Source: an uncultured Saprospiraceae bacterium (lineage in GTDB: Bacteria; Bacteroidota; Bacteroidia; Chitinophagales; Saprospiraceae). From it: DNA of 64,000 nucleotides. The position numbers were made by a program, and so were the translations under genes. Under the pieces are notes generated by a model. It was not told the DNA's origin, ran no database searches, and saw only the letters and a list, made by a program, of their open reading frames with translations. The DNA lies in the NCBI GenBank assembly GCA_937872385.1, contig CALMSO010000086.1, positions 92,763-156,762 of the forward strand, written 5' to 3'. Positions 18,030 through 27,471 of the stretch are shown piece by piece (positions within the stretch are counted from its first letter, which is position 1; every line of letters starts with the position of its first letter).

Positions 18030-21000
18030 ATGATGAAGCGTTTCAACATCTTGCCCCTGTTGCTACTGTTTTCCATTTCTGCCTCGGGAGCCGATTATTA
18101 TTGGGTAGGCGGCGCCGGCAACTGGTCGGATATCAGCAAATGGGCGACCACTTCCGGCGGCACTACTCAGCACAACCAAATACCCACCGCCGATGATCGC
18201 GTCATTTTTGATGCCAATTCTTTCACTGGCCCCGGGCAGGTGGTCACGGTCAATAACCAAACTATCTTCTGCCGCGACATGATCTGGGATGGCGTGACGG
18301 GCAACCCGCGCTTCGTAGGCCCAGCGGATTTTAGCATCAATATCTTCGGCTCATTGCGCCTGAGCGCTGCCATGTCGTTCGACTTTGAGGGCGATGTGCG
18401 CTTCGTAGCTGGCGACGGCGGCCACGAGATAGATCTGGCCGGGCACACGCTGCGCCGCGATGTATTTTTTGATGGCAATAATGGCACCTGGACGCTTCAA
18501 TCTGATTTTATACTCAATCGCCTGCTGACGATCGCTGCCGGCACACTCAATACCAACGACCAGGAAATCCGCTGCCAGCACCTCCGAGTGCGCGCCACCA
18601 ATCCGGTCATGCTCAACCTCAGCAGCAGCCGACTGCTGGCAACCGGCATACCTTTCCCTGATGCTACTTTTCCCGGTATTATTTATCCGGTAGTAGAGTT
18701 TTTTGCAGACATGCTCACTTTGAATGCCGCCAATTCAACTATAGAACTTAGCTCTGACAATCCTTTCTTTCAGGGAAGAGGTATGGGCGATCTGGCCTTG
18801 GGTACGCTCTTGTTCTCCAATACCGCTGGCAATGGCAGGCTGTTCAGCGAGCCGACACTCAGCTTCCGCTTTCAGCGGGTAGAAATGCGCAACGATACCC
18901 GCATCGAAGGGATGCACAATTTGGGCAACTTGGTACTGGGGCCCGGCAAAACTTTCATTTTTCAGGCGGGCCGCACCTACAATCTTAGCGCGCTCACGGC
19001 CGAAGGCAGTTGCATTGCACCTATTCAGCTTTTCAGCAGCAGCCCCGGCGAAACGGTCACTTTCGTCTCAAATGCAGCTACCATTAGCGGCGATTATCTT
19101 TCGCTACGCGACATCCACGGCACGGGCAGCGCCAACTATACCGCCGACAACAGCGCCGACCTCGGCAACAACACCGGCTGGACCATCATGCCTAAAGCCA
19201 ATAACCAGCTTTACTGGGTGGGTGGCACTGGCAATTGGTACGATGCGGCCAATTGGTCATTCACCAGCGGCGGCCCCGGTGGTGCTTGTGTGCCTACCGC
19301 CGGCGATGACGTCTTTTTTGATGCTAATTCTTTCAATGCTGCCAACGGCGTGGTGACAATCAATGTGGAAAATGCCTACTGCCGCAGCATGGACTGGACG
19401 GGCGCTACCGGCAACCCGCGCTTGGAAGGTACCGTTGACCAAAATATACGCATTTTCGGCTCGCTGACTTTTATTGCCAATATGCAATTGCCCTTCGCGG
19501 GTAATTTCTACTTTGAAGGTAGCAGCCCCGGCAATACCATTACCAGTGCGGGTAAAGTGCTGCGCCGCGACGCTATTTTCAATGGCTCTGGCGACTGGAC
19601 CCTGCTCGATGATTTTGAAGCTGAAACTGATATTATCTTGATGCAGGGTCGGCTCAATTCTAATGACCAAACTGTTACCTGTCAGCTTTTTGATGCCCGT
19701 TTTCCCAGTGCGCGTGCGCTAAGCATGGGCAGCAGCACTTTTGTACTTCGCTATTTGCAAACCAACAACAAACAACGCAGCTATGTACTTTGGCAAGCCA
19801 CATCTACTAATTTTCAACTCGATGCCGGTACTTCTACCATTGATTTTCAGTTTTTTGGCTTCATGTATCACTACGGCGAGCCGCCGCTCAATTACAATCG
19901 CATCATCACGCGCCGCTGGATAGATTTTCGGAATCAAGGCGAAAACTTCAGCGCAGTTACTCAACCTGTTTTCATTGACTATCTGACCACCGAAACCGAA
20001 GGCCGTTACTTTGGCCATCATGTTATTAATCGCTGGGAACTGACGCCTGCCTATGCCCATCAAATCGGCCGACGCGATACGCTGACCGTAACCGAAATCA
20101 TCGCTCCGGTAATTTGTGAAGGTATGATTGAAATCCGTTGCGTGGAAGATGATGATATTGCCTATTTCATTGCTACACAAGACCAAACCATTGAAAATTT
20201 CATTCTAAAAGATGTGCACAGCATCGGCCCGGGCACGGTAACAGCGAACAACTCGGTGGACCTCGGCAATACCGATGGCTGGGTCATCAATGACCGGGCA
20301 CCGCGCGATCTCTACTGGGTCGGCGGCGCTGGCAGTTGGTTTGATACGGCGCGCTGGTCCTTGAGCAGCGGCGGCCCTGGCGGCGAATGTCTGCCTACCC
20401 CAGTTGATAATGTCTTCTTCGATGCCAATTCCTTTACTGCGCCCAACCAATTCGTCAATGCGGACGATGGCCGATACGCTTATTGCCACAATATGACTTG
20501 GGAAGGCGTGACGCAGACCCCTCGTCTTTCCATGTACATTCTCAATGCTTTTGGCTCAGTGACTTTAGTGCCCCAAATGACCGTCAACAATTTTAATAAC
20601 CTGCGGCTGCGCTCCGAAAACCCCGGGCAAACCCTTACCACGGCTGGGCACCGTTTTTTCAATTTCCTGCTGGCTGGCTCTGGAAGCTGGATCGTACAGG
20701 ACGAAGTGCGCGCAAGTTTTATCGGGCATGAAAATGGCACTTTCAATTCCAATGACGCTCCGATTTTTATTCAATATTATTACTATGCTGCCAGTACCGC
20801 GTCGCCTAAATTGCTGCAACTCGGCGAAAGCTACTGGATGATTGAAGGAGCCTTGCCTTATTCGTTTGCTGTTTTCACGAATAACCTGACCATTGAGCCG
20901 GGCACTTCCGTTATTGAAATGCAACATCCCAACGCGCAGATCGAAAGCAGCGGTACGGTTTCCTTTCACAATGCGTTGTTTTCCAACATAGAAGGCACTT

Positions 21001-23774
21001 CTACTGTGCAAGTTCGTTTTGGCAACACCCTGACTTTCAACCGGTTAGAATTTAGAAATAACGGAACCATGCTGGGGCAGAGCATCGCCGATTCGCTCAT
21101 CTTTTCAGCGGGTAAGGCCTATCGCCTCGATGTGAATCACAATCAACGCGTAAACGAATATTTTCAAGTGCTGGGCAACAATTGCAATTCCATAGAATTA
21201 TCTTCCACTTTAGCGGGCATGCGCTCGGTGGTGGAAATGAACGGTGGCAACGTGCGTGGCGATTTCATTCAAATGCGCGACCAAGAAGGCCGCGGCAGCA
21301 CGCAGTTTTTTGCTGGTGCAAACAGTACCAATATTGGCAATAGCAATATCAACTGGATATTCGACACGCCCCGTGAGTACGCGGAAGAGGGCATCCTCGG
21401 CGAAGACGTGGTGCTTTGCAATACTAATGCGCTGGTGCTGGACGCCAATACCTTCAACCCCAACGAACAATACCGCTGGCAGGATGGCAGTACCAATGCT
21501 ACTTTCAATGTGACCCAACCCGGCATTTACTGGGTGGAAGTATCGTACGACAACAACTGTGTACTGCGCGACTCGGTGAATGTGCTGCCAGCTCAGGCCT
21601 TTGCACCTGCATTGCCTGGCGATACCGACCTTTGCGAAGGCGAAACCCTACTGCTCGATCCGGGATTGGGATTAGTAGGCGTACGCTTCCTTTGGCAGGA
21701 CGGTAGCACCGAGCCAACCTTCACGGTGACGCAAGCAGGTACGTACAAAGTCACTCTAGAACTTTCCGGCTGCGAAGCCAGCGACTCGTTGGAAGTGCGT
21801 TACACATCCACGCCGGTGTTCGACTTGGGTGCTGCGCAAACGCTTTGCCCCGGCGAAACCACAATGCTGAATGCGAATTATCCCAATATGGCTGAATATC
21901 GTTGGCAGGATGGCTCCACCAATGCGAGCTTTACCGTCACCCAGCCTGGCGTTTATACCCTCGGTATTACCGAAAATGGCTGCACCGGACGCGATTCGGT
22001 TGAGGTATTTTACAATGCGCCTTTCAATCTCAATATCGGCAACGACACCACTTTTTGTGAAAACAGCCAGTTGACGCTTAGCGCGAATGTATCCGGAGCT
22101 ACCTACCGCTGGTCAGACGGCAGTACCAACGCTACCCTAACGCTCGGCGTGCCCGGCATTTACTGGCTGGAAGCTACGCTCGACAATTGTACCGAGCGCG
22201 ACAGCGTGACTGTAACCGAACAACCGCTGCCGCGTTTTGACCTCGGCACGGCAACTACCTTCTGCGAAGGCGAAACCACCACCTTAGATGGTACCAGCCT
22301 TATCGGCAATGCCACTTACGAATGGAACGACGGTAGCACCACGCCCCAGCTCACTGTGAATAGTGCTGGAGTTTATCGCCTCACGGCCACGCTCAATGGC
22401 TGCAGCTTCAGCGACGAGCGCGCGCTGGTGTTCAATCCGCTGCCAACACTCGACCTCGGCGACGACCAAACGCGCTGCGAGGGCGAAACCGCCATCCTCA
22501 TGGCTACCAACGCCGGTGCAACGTATCGCTGGCAAGATGGCAGCACCAATGATCGCTTCGCTGTGACTACCAGTGGCTTATATACAGTCGAAGTTAATCT
22601 CAACGGTTGCTTGCGCAGCGACAGTGTCCAATTTACCTTCAATCCGCTACCGGTATTCAGCTTAGGCGTTGATACTACCCTTTGCGAAGGGGAATCCCTG
22701 CCTTTGACGGCAAACGTAGCCAACGCTACCTTCCTCTGGAATGACAATAGCACCGCGCCCACGCGCACCATTAGCGCAGCCGGGCTGTTTTGGCTGGAAG
22801 TAAGCCTTGACGGGTGCAGCCGCCGCGACAGTATTGCTGTGCAATTTGTGACTATCCCCGATAACTTTCTGGGCAATGACCTCACGCTCTGTGAAGGCGA
22901 AACCCGCACCCTCGATCCAGGTATTCCAGGCGCTACCTACCGCTGGCAGGATGGCAGTACCAATGCCACTTTCACCGTAACCCAAGCCGGCAGTATTAAT
23001 GTAGAAGCCCGCGTCAGTGGCTGTAGCGGTGAAGACAGCATCGAAGCTTTTTTCAATCCATTGCCGCGCTTTACCCTCGGCCGCGATACCTCGCTGTGCA
23101 GCGGCGAAACGCTCGAACTGCGCACCAACGTCGTAGCCGATGCCATTCGCTGGCAAGATGGCAGCACCGGCCCTACCCTAACGCTTAGCACATCGGGGCT
23201 TTATTGGGCGCAAGCCACGCGCAACGGCTGCTCTTGGGCAGATTCCTTACAGGTGCAAGTGCTCAATGCCCCGCAATTTTCGCTGGGCGACGACATTTTA
23301 GCCTGCGACGATACGCCTGTCGTATTGCAAGCCAATACCAATGCCGAGCGCTTCCTGTGGTCGGAAGGTAGTACTACACCTAATTTGACGGTGGATAAAC
23401 CCGGCGTTTATACACTCGAAGCCAGCAATGGCCGCTGCGCTACGGTCAGCTCTGTACAAGTGGATTTCCGGCGTTGCTTAGACTTCAAGCTCTTTGCACC
23501 CAATGCTTTCTCACCCGATGGCGACGGCGTGAACGATGTGTTCCAGCCCTATTTCCAAGAAGAAATCGTGGTACGCAGCTATGTGATGCGCATTTTCGAC
23601 CGCTGGGGCAATCTTATTTTCATCTCTGACGAATGGTCGCGGGGCTGGGACGGCTCGTGGAGCGGGCAAAGGATGCCCACTGGGGTTTATTTGTACCAAA
23701 TCATTATAGCCTACACCGACGACCGCGGCGAAGGACAAGCGACCTTTGCTGGCGACGTGGTCTTGCTGCGGTAA
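18030..23774 (+). CDS. giant secreted repeat protein with type IX (type B) sorting domain
   Basis: Secreted or surface protein of 1914 residues with a short signal peptide (about 1-20). Three long modules start with (Y/L)YWVGG-x-G-x-W near residues 24, 395 and 760. Each continues with W-x-x-x-SGG, a D-x-V-x-FDANSF segment and beta-helix-like strands. Residues about 1120-1813 hold ten tandem ~69-residue units with C-x-GET, (Y/F)-x-W-x-DGST, G-x-(Y/F) and a second Cys, like Ig/PKD-type units. The C-terminus (about 1818-1914) is a gliding-motility-associated domain (APNAFSPDGDGVNDVF ... RWGNLIF ... GVYLY), which marks type B cargo of the type IX system. It is likely an adhesin or cell-surface matrix protein and carries no visible enzyme domain. 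Confidence 0.9.
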   Translation: MMKRFNILPLLLLFSISASGADYYWVGGAGNWSDISKWATTSGGTTQHNQIPTADDRVIFDANSFTGPGQVVTVNNQTIFCRDMIWDGVTGNPRFVGPADFSINIFGSLRLSAAMSFDFEGDVRFVAGDGGHEIDLAGHTLRRDVFFDGNNGTWTLQSDFILNRLLTIAAGTLNTNDQEIRCQHLRVRATNPVMLNLSSSRLLATGIPFPDATFPGIIYPVVEFFADMLTLNAANSTIELSSDNPFFQGRGMGDLALGTLLFSNTAGNGRLFSEPTLSFRFQRVEMRNDTRIEGMHNLGNLVLGPGKTFIFQAGRTYNLSALTAEGSCIAPIQLFSSSPGETVTFVSNAATISGDYLSLRDIHGTGSANYTADNSADLGNNTGWTIMPKANNQLYWVGGTGNWYDAANWSFTSGGPGGACVPTAGDDVFFDANSFNAANGVVTINVENAYCRSMDWTGATGNPRLEGTVDQNIRIFGSLTFIANMQLPFAGNFYFEGSSPGNTITSAGKVLRRDAIFNGSGDWTLLDDFEAETDIILMQGRLNSNDQTVTCQLFDARFPSARALSMGSSTFVLRYLQTNNKQRSYVLWQATSTNFQLDAGTSTIDFQFFGFMYHYGEPPLNYNRIITRRWIDFRNQGENFSAVTQPVFIDYLTTETEGRYFGHHVINRWELTPAYAHQIGRRDTLTVTEIIAPVICEGMIEIRCVEDDDIAYFIATQDQTIENFILKDVHSIGPGTVTANNSVDLGNTDGWVINDRAPRDLYWVGGAGSWFDTARWSLSSGGPGGECLPTPVDNVFFDANSFTAPNQFVNADDGRYAYCHNMTWEGVTQTPRLSMYILNAFGSVTLVPQMTVNNFNNLRLRSENPGQTLTTAGHRFFNFLLAGSGSWIVQDEVRASFIGHENGTFNSNDAPIFIQYYYYAASTASPKLLQLGESYWMIEGALPYSFAVFTNNLTIEPGTSVIEMQHPNAQIESSGTVSFHNALFSNIEGTSTVQVRFGNTLTFNRLEFRNNGTMLGQSIADSLIFSAGKAYRLDVNHNQRVNEYFQVLGNNCNSIELSSTLAGMRSVVEMNGGNVRGDFIQMRDQEGRGSTQFFAGANSTNIGNSNINWIFDTPREYAEEGILGEDVVLCNTNALVLDANTFNPNEQYRWQDGSTNATFNVTQPGIYWVEVSYDNNCVLRDSVNVLPAQAFAPALPGDTDLCEGETLLLDPGLGLVGVRFLWQDGSTEPTFTVTQAGTYKVTLELSGCEASDSLEVRYTSTPVFDLGAAQTLCPGETTMLNANYPNMAEYRWQDGSTNASFTVTQPGVYTLGITENGCTGRDSVEVFYNAPFNLNIGNDTTFCENSQLTLSANVSGATYRWSDGSTNATLTLGVPGIYWLEATLDNCTERDSVTVTEQPLPRFDLGTATTFCEGETTTLDGTSLIGNATYEWNDGSTTPQLTVNSAGVYRLTATLNGCSFSDERALVFNPLPTLDLGDDQTRCEGETAILMATNAGATYRWQDGSTNDRFAVTTSGLYTVEVNLNGCLRSDSVQFTFNPLPVFSLGVDTTLCEGESLPLTANVANATFLWNDNSTAPTRTISAAGLFWLEVSLDGCSRRDSIAVQFVTIPDNFLGNDLTLCEGETRTLDPGIPGATYRWQDGSTNATFTVTQAGSINVEARVSGCSGEDSIEAFFNPLPRFTLGRDTSLCSGETLELRTNVVADAIRWQDGSTGPTLTLSTSGLYWAQATRNGCSWADSLQVQVLNAPQFSLGDDILACDDTPVVLQANTNAERFLWSEGSTTPNLTVDKPGVYTLEASNGRCATVSSVQVDFRRCLDFKLFAPNAFSPDGDGVNDVFQPYFQEEIVVRSYVMRIFDRWGNLIFISDEWSRGWDGSWSGQRMPTGVYLYQIIIAYTDDRGEGQATFAGDVVLLR

Positions 23775-23792
23775 ACGCCTGCCATATCAGCA

Positions 23793-23829
23793 AAAACGGG
23801 CTGAGTGATGCATTCACTTAGCCCGTTTT
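23793..23829 (+). terminator. terminator of the giant protein gene
   Basis: Hairpin of 16 base pairs with a 5-base loop (arms 23793-23808 and 23814-23829; one G.U pair) starting 18 bases after the stop. The arms begin with AAAA and end with TTTT, so it can act in the + direction and perhaps in both. Confidence 0.85.
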
Positions 23830-24202
23830 CAATAAAACAAGACGTGCTTTTTTCAAATAAGTGACTCGATAATAAGCAGTTAGGCTTTTGTTATACCATT
23901 TACGGTTTGCGAAGTCTGATTTACGATTTTATGAAATATTGAAAACAAACTTTTGAGTATAAACAAGTATGTCATTTCCAATTGAAAAGGGTATCATACC
24001 AATTTTAATGCGTCGTGATGTATTCATGGTTTTACAATTGCTTGACTATCAATCCCGCTCATCGCTCATTGATAACCAACGCACTATTTAGCTAACGTCC
24101 GTTATACCCTTCGAACAATCACGCTTCGGCTTATTTTTTGTATTTTTGTTGCCATTATTCGGTAATCCGGACCATCATCAAAAACAAAACCATACTAAGC
24201 TT
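23830..24202 (+). other. intergenic region upstream of kbl
   Basis: About 370 AT-rich bases. A candidate -7 box TATTTTTG lies at 24141-24148 (TAnnTTTG), 54 bases before the kbl ATG. No conserved ORF, tRNA or repeat of the families found elsewhere in the window is visible. Confidence 0.5.
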
Positions 24203-25393
24203 ATGTTTACAACCGTAGAAACTGCTTTGGAGCAAGAATTACAGGAAATCCGCAGGGCTGGACTGTACAAGGAAGAACGTATCATCACGACGCCGCAGGG
24301 CGCGGCCATTCGCACCGATCAAGGATTGGAAGTACTTAATTTCTGTGCTAACAACTACCTCGGGCTGTCGTCGCACCCGGAAGTAATCGAAGCAGCTAAG
24401 GCAGCGATTGATTCGCATGGCTTTGGCTTGTCGTCGGTGCGTTTTATTTGCGGAACGCAGGATATTCACAAGCAATTGGAAGCCAAAATCGCCGAATTTC
24501 TTGGTACGGAAGACAGCATTCTTTATGCAGCCTGCTTCGATGCCAATGGCGGGCTTTTCGAGCCGTTGCTCGGCCCCGAAGATGCTATCATTTCCGACGA
24601 GCTCAACCACGCCAGTATCATTGACGGCATCCGCCTGTGCAAAGCGCAGCGCCTGCGCTACAAACACAACGACATGAGCGACCTCGAAGCGCAACTCCAG
24701 CAGGCACAGGGCGCGCGCCGCCGGCTCATCTTCACCGACGGCTCTTTCTCGATGGACGGGACCATTGCCCAACTTGACAAAATTTGCGATCTCGCTGATA
24801 AATACGATGCAATGGTGGGCATTGATGAATGCCACTCAACGGGTTTTCTCGGCAAAACTGGGCGCGGCACGCACGAATATCGCGGTGTAATGGGGCGCGT
24901 TGACATCATCACCGGTACGCTCGGCAAGGCACTCGGCGGAGCCAGCGGGGGCTTCACTGCCGCCAAACAGGAAATTGTGGATATGCTGCGACAGCGCTCG
25001 CGGCCCTATTTGTTTTCCAATACGGTGGCGCCGTCCATCGTAGGTGCATCTATCAAAGTCTTAGACTTGCTCAGCAGTTCTACCCAACTGCGCGACAAGT
25101 TGGAACGCAACACGCAGTACTTCCGCCAGGCGATGACGCTGGCAGGTTTTGACATTATACCCGGCGAGCACCCTATTGTACCGATCATGCTGTACGATGC
25201 GCCGCTGGCACAACAATTTGCTGCCAAATTGCTCGAAGAAGGCATTTACGTCATCGGATTTTTCTATCCCGTAGTGCCCAAAGGCAAGGCGCGTATCCGG
25301 GTGCAAATATCCGCCGCACACGAGCCGGAGCACCTCGAAAAAGCCATCGCCGCTTTCAGCAAAGTAGGCAGGGAACTCGGCGTGTTGGCGTAG
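24203..25393 (+). CDS. kbl: glycine C-acetyltransferase (2-amino-3-ketobutyrate CoA ligase)
   Basis: PLP enzyme of 396 residues that cleaves 2-amino-3-oxobutyrate with CoA to glycine and acetyl-CoA, in threonine breakdown. It belongs to the alpha-oxoamine synthase family and matches Kbl closely: [20 protein letters not shown] near residue 77, [11 protein letters not shown], the [10 protein letters not shown] segment, and GTLGKALGG with the PLP Lys at residue 242. The ATG at 24203 gives the normal length; a TTG at 24146 would add an unlikely extension. No threonine dehydrogenase gene is adjacent. A related synthase of the same family is a less likely alternative. Confidence 0.93.
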   Translation: MFTTVETALEQELQEIRRAGLYKEERIITTPQGAAIRTDQGLEVLNFCANNYLGLSSHPEVIEAAKAAIDSHGFGLSSVRFICGTQDIHKQLEAKIAEFLGTEDSILYAACFDANGGLFEPLLGPEDAIISDELNHASIIDGIRLCKAQRLRYKHNDMSDLEAQLQQAQGARRRLIFTDGSFSMDGTIAQLDKICDLADKYDAMVGIDECHSTGFLGKTGRGTHEYRGVMGRVDIITGTLGKALGGASGGFTAAKQEIVDMLRQRSRPYLFSNTVAPSIVGASIKVLDLLSSSTQLRDKLERNTQYFRQAMTLAGFDIIPGEHPIVPIMLYDAPLAQQFAAKLLEEGIYVIGFFYPVVPKGKARIRVQISAAHEPEHLEKAIAAFSKVGRELGVLA

Positions 25394-25484
25394 TATTTTT
25401 TAGGAAAAGTGTACAGGATGCGCCACAATTAAAAGGGCAAAAATGAGCGTTTGGTACAAACAAATTGTATTTTTTACAATTACT

Positions 25485-25516
25485 ATTGGAAAGGCGGTGC
25501 AATTCTGTTAAATTTG
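25485..25516 (+). promoter_or_regulatory. candidate promoter of glpD
   Basis: TAAATTTG at 25509-25516 matches the Bacteroidota -7 consensus TAnnTTTG. ATTG at 25485-25488 stands in the -33 position with a 20-base spacer, one base off the TTTG consensus. Transcription would begin about 35 bases before the start codon. Confidence 0.65.
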
Positions 25517-25553
25517 TAGCAACCGCTATTCGCTCATTAAAAATCACTAAGCC

Positions 25554-27224
25554 GTGAATTATCTTTCTGCCCGACACCGCCCCGCACTGATCCGTGAATT
25601 GAGCAACCGGCACTTCGACCTTGTCGTGATTGGGGGTGGCATCACTGGCGCGGGTATTGCGCTCGACGCTGCTGCGCGTGGTATGCAGGTTGCCTTAGTA
25701 GAAATGAATGATTTTGCCGCCGGCACCAGTAGCAAGTCCACCAAATTGATTCACGGCGGTTTGCGCTATCTCAAACAGTTTGAAATTGCCTTGGTACGCG
25801 AAGTCGGGCGCGAGCGGGCCATCGTGCATCGGCTGGCTCCGCATTTGGTATCGGCAGAAAAAATGTTACTCCCGCTCACCGAAGGTGGTACTTATGGCGC
25901 TATGGCTACTTCCATGGGCTTGTTAGTTTATGACTGGTTGGCGAATGTAAAAGGCGATGACCGGCGCAAGATGCTCAGCCGGGAAGCTACCCTCGCCGAA
26001 GAGCCACTCCTGCGCCGCGACAGGCTCAAGGGTGGCGGCATGTACGCCGAATATCGCACCGACGATGCCCGCCTGACAATGGAAATCGTCAAAACGGCAG
26101 CCCAATATGGAGCTTTGAGTATCAATTACGTCAAAGCAGAAGCTTTTTTATACGATGAAAATCAGCGCATTAAGGGTGTACAATGCCAAGATCTGCTCAA
26201 CGACGAAACTTTCGCGGTGCAAGCTGCGTACGTAGTAAGTGCTGCGGGGCCTTGGGTAGATGAACTGCGCGCCAAGGATAACTCGCTGAATGGCAAGCAT
26301 TTGTTTCATTCCAAAGGGGTACACCTGGTGGTGCCGCACGAGCGCCTGCCGCTCCGGCATTCGGTGTATTTTGATGTGCCTGACGGCCGCATGATGTTTG
26401 CGATACCGCGCCACCGCACTACCTACATCGGTACAACGGACACGCCTTATCACGGCGATCTCAATCAGGTGTTGAGCACCCGCGAAGATGCCGAATATAT
26501 TCTCGATGCGGTCAATAATATGTTTCCTGAAGCACGGCTTACCTTAAATGACGTAGAATCAAGCTGGGCGGGGCTGCGGCCGCTCATTCACGAGGAGGGA
26601 AAATCCGCTTCGGAGATGTCGCGCAAGGACGAGCTTTTTGAATCGGAGTCTGGGTTGATTTCAATTGCCGGTGGCAAACTGACGGGTTATCGAAAAATGG
26701 CGGAAAAAGTGGTCAATCTGATTGCCCGAAAATTCAAACAGCAAGCCAAAGACTTTGCGCCTTGTCAAACGAGTCAAATTCCACTGTCTGGCGGGCCATT
26801 TCAAAACGAACAGGCCGTGCAAGTCTATCGTGGCAGCATTGCGCAGCGCATAGCCAGCATGGGGCTGGAAGCGTATTACGCCGATTATCTCATCGCCAAC
26901 TACGGCCGCCAAACCGAGACCATCCTCGACCAGTACTACCCGCGGCAGAACGCCCCGGAAATCGCGCTGCTACGCGCCGAATTGCAGTTTGCATTAGCAC
27001 ACGAAATGGTCTGTACAGCCCTTGATTTTTTCAACCGCCGCACCGGACGCCTGTATTTTCACATCGGCAGCATCGAACCCGCTCTCGAAATTATTCTACA
27101 AGATATGCAAGCCGACGCGCAATGGAGCGCACAACGCGTAGCCCAAGAACGGGCCGAAGTATTGCAAGCCATTCGTGAAGTTTCGATGTTCGCAAGCCAA
27201 AAAGCCACACAATTAGGTAGATAA
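25554..27224 (+). CDS. glpD: FAD-dependent glycerol-3-phosphate dehydrogenase
   Basis: Oxidises sn-glycerol 3-phosphate to dihydroxyacetone phosphate and passes electrons to the quinone pool, so it acts at the inner membrane. The 556-residue protein has the FAD motif VVIGGGITGAGIALDAAARG near residue 25, the GTSSKSTKLIHGGLRYL segment, FAIPRHRTTYIGTTDTPY and SIAGGKLTGYRKMA. The start is a GTG at 25554: an in-frame TAA directly upstream (25548-25550) leaves no alternative near the FAD motif. An aquaglyceroporin is encoded in this window at 51805, which may be relevant to glycerol use, but it is far away. Confidence 0.94.
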   Translation: MNYLSARHRPALIRELSNRHFDLVVIGGGITGAGIALDAAARGMQVALVEMNDFAAGTSSKSTKLIHGGLRYLKQFEIALVREVGRERAIVHRLAPHLVSAEKMLLPLTEGGTYGAMATSMGLLVYDWLANVKGDDRRKMLSREATLAEEPLLRRDRLKGGGMYAEYRTDDARLTMEIVKTAAQYGALSINYVKAEAFLYDENQRIKGVQCQDLLNDETFAVQAAYVVSAAGPWVDELRAKDNSLNGKHLFHSKGVHLVVPHERLPLRHSVYFDVPDGRMMFAIPRHRTTYIGTTDTPYHGDLNQVLSTREDAEYILDAVNNMFPEARLTLNDVESSWAGLRPLIHEEGKSASEMSRKDELFESESGLISIAGGKLTGYRKMAEKVVNLIARKFKQQAKDFAPCQTSQIPLSGGPFQNEQAVQVYRGSIAQRIASMGLEAYYADYLIANYGRQTETILDQYYPRQNAPEIALLRAELQFALAHEMVCTALDFFNRRTGRLYFHIGSIEPALEIILQDMQADAQWSAQRVAQERAEVLQAIREVSMFASQKATQLGR

Positions 27225-27437
27225 TAGATTTCAGACGCCAGATGCCAGATTTCAGAACGGGACAATGTTTGCTATTTGCTATTTGCTTTTCGCTGTTTGC
27301 TATTTGCTGTTCGCCGCACAGTTAGTAGGCCTTATATCCTCAACCTCTAACCCTTCTAAACCCTCTAAACCCTCTAAACCCCTTTCTAACCCCCTCTAAC
27401 CCTTTTAACCCTTCTAAACCTTCTAACCCTATTCCCT
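27222..27437 (-). repeat. modular heptad repeat element, copy A
   Basis: Intergenic element between convergent glpD and the DUF1501 gene. Going up the + strand it holds a degenerate block that reads as ATCT-led heptads on the - strand (27222-27256), the seven perfect-phase heptads TGTTTGC, TATTTGC, TATTTGC, TTTTCGC, TGTTTGC, TATTTGC, TGTTCGC (27266-27314), a linker with GGCCTTATATCC, and a pyrimidine-rich array of 8-11-base units such as CCCTCTAAA (about 27343-27430). A 42-base core (27306-27347) matches copy B inverted with a single mismatch. Confidence 0.85.
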
Positions 27438-27471
27438 TTTAAACCGCAAATCAAAACCCGTGTCCCAAGGG

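Noticed and set aside
21390..23470. Repeats in the giant gene that could look like a repeat array at DNA level
   Set aside because: They are coding units of about 207 bases in one open frame, not a CRISPR array or a non-coding repeat.
24146..24202. TTG start giving a longer Kbl
   Set aside because: The extra 19 residues lack similarity to the family, and the ATG at 24203 gives the normal length.
27266..27314. Heptad array as a CRISPR or telomere-like structure
   Set aside because: Units are contiguous without spacers, and the chromosome is not expected to be linear here; the arrays occur within a modular element in several intergenic places.
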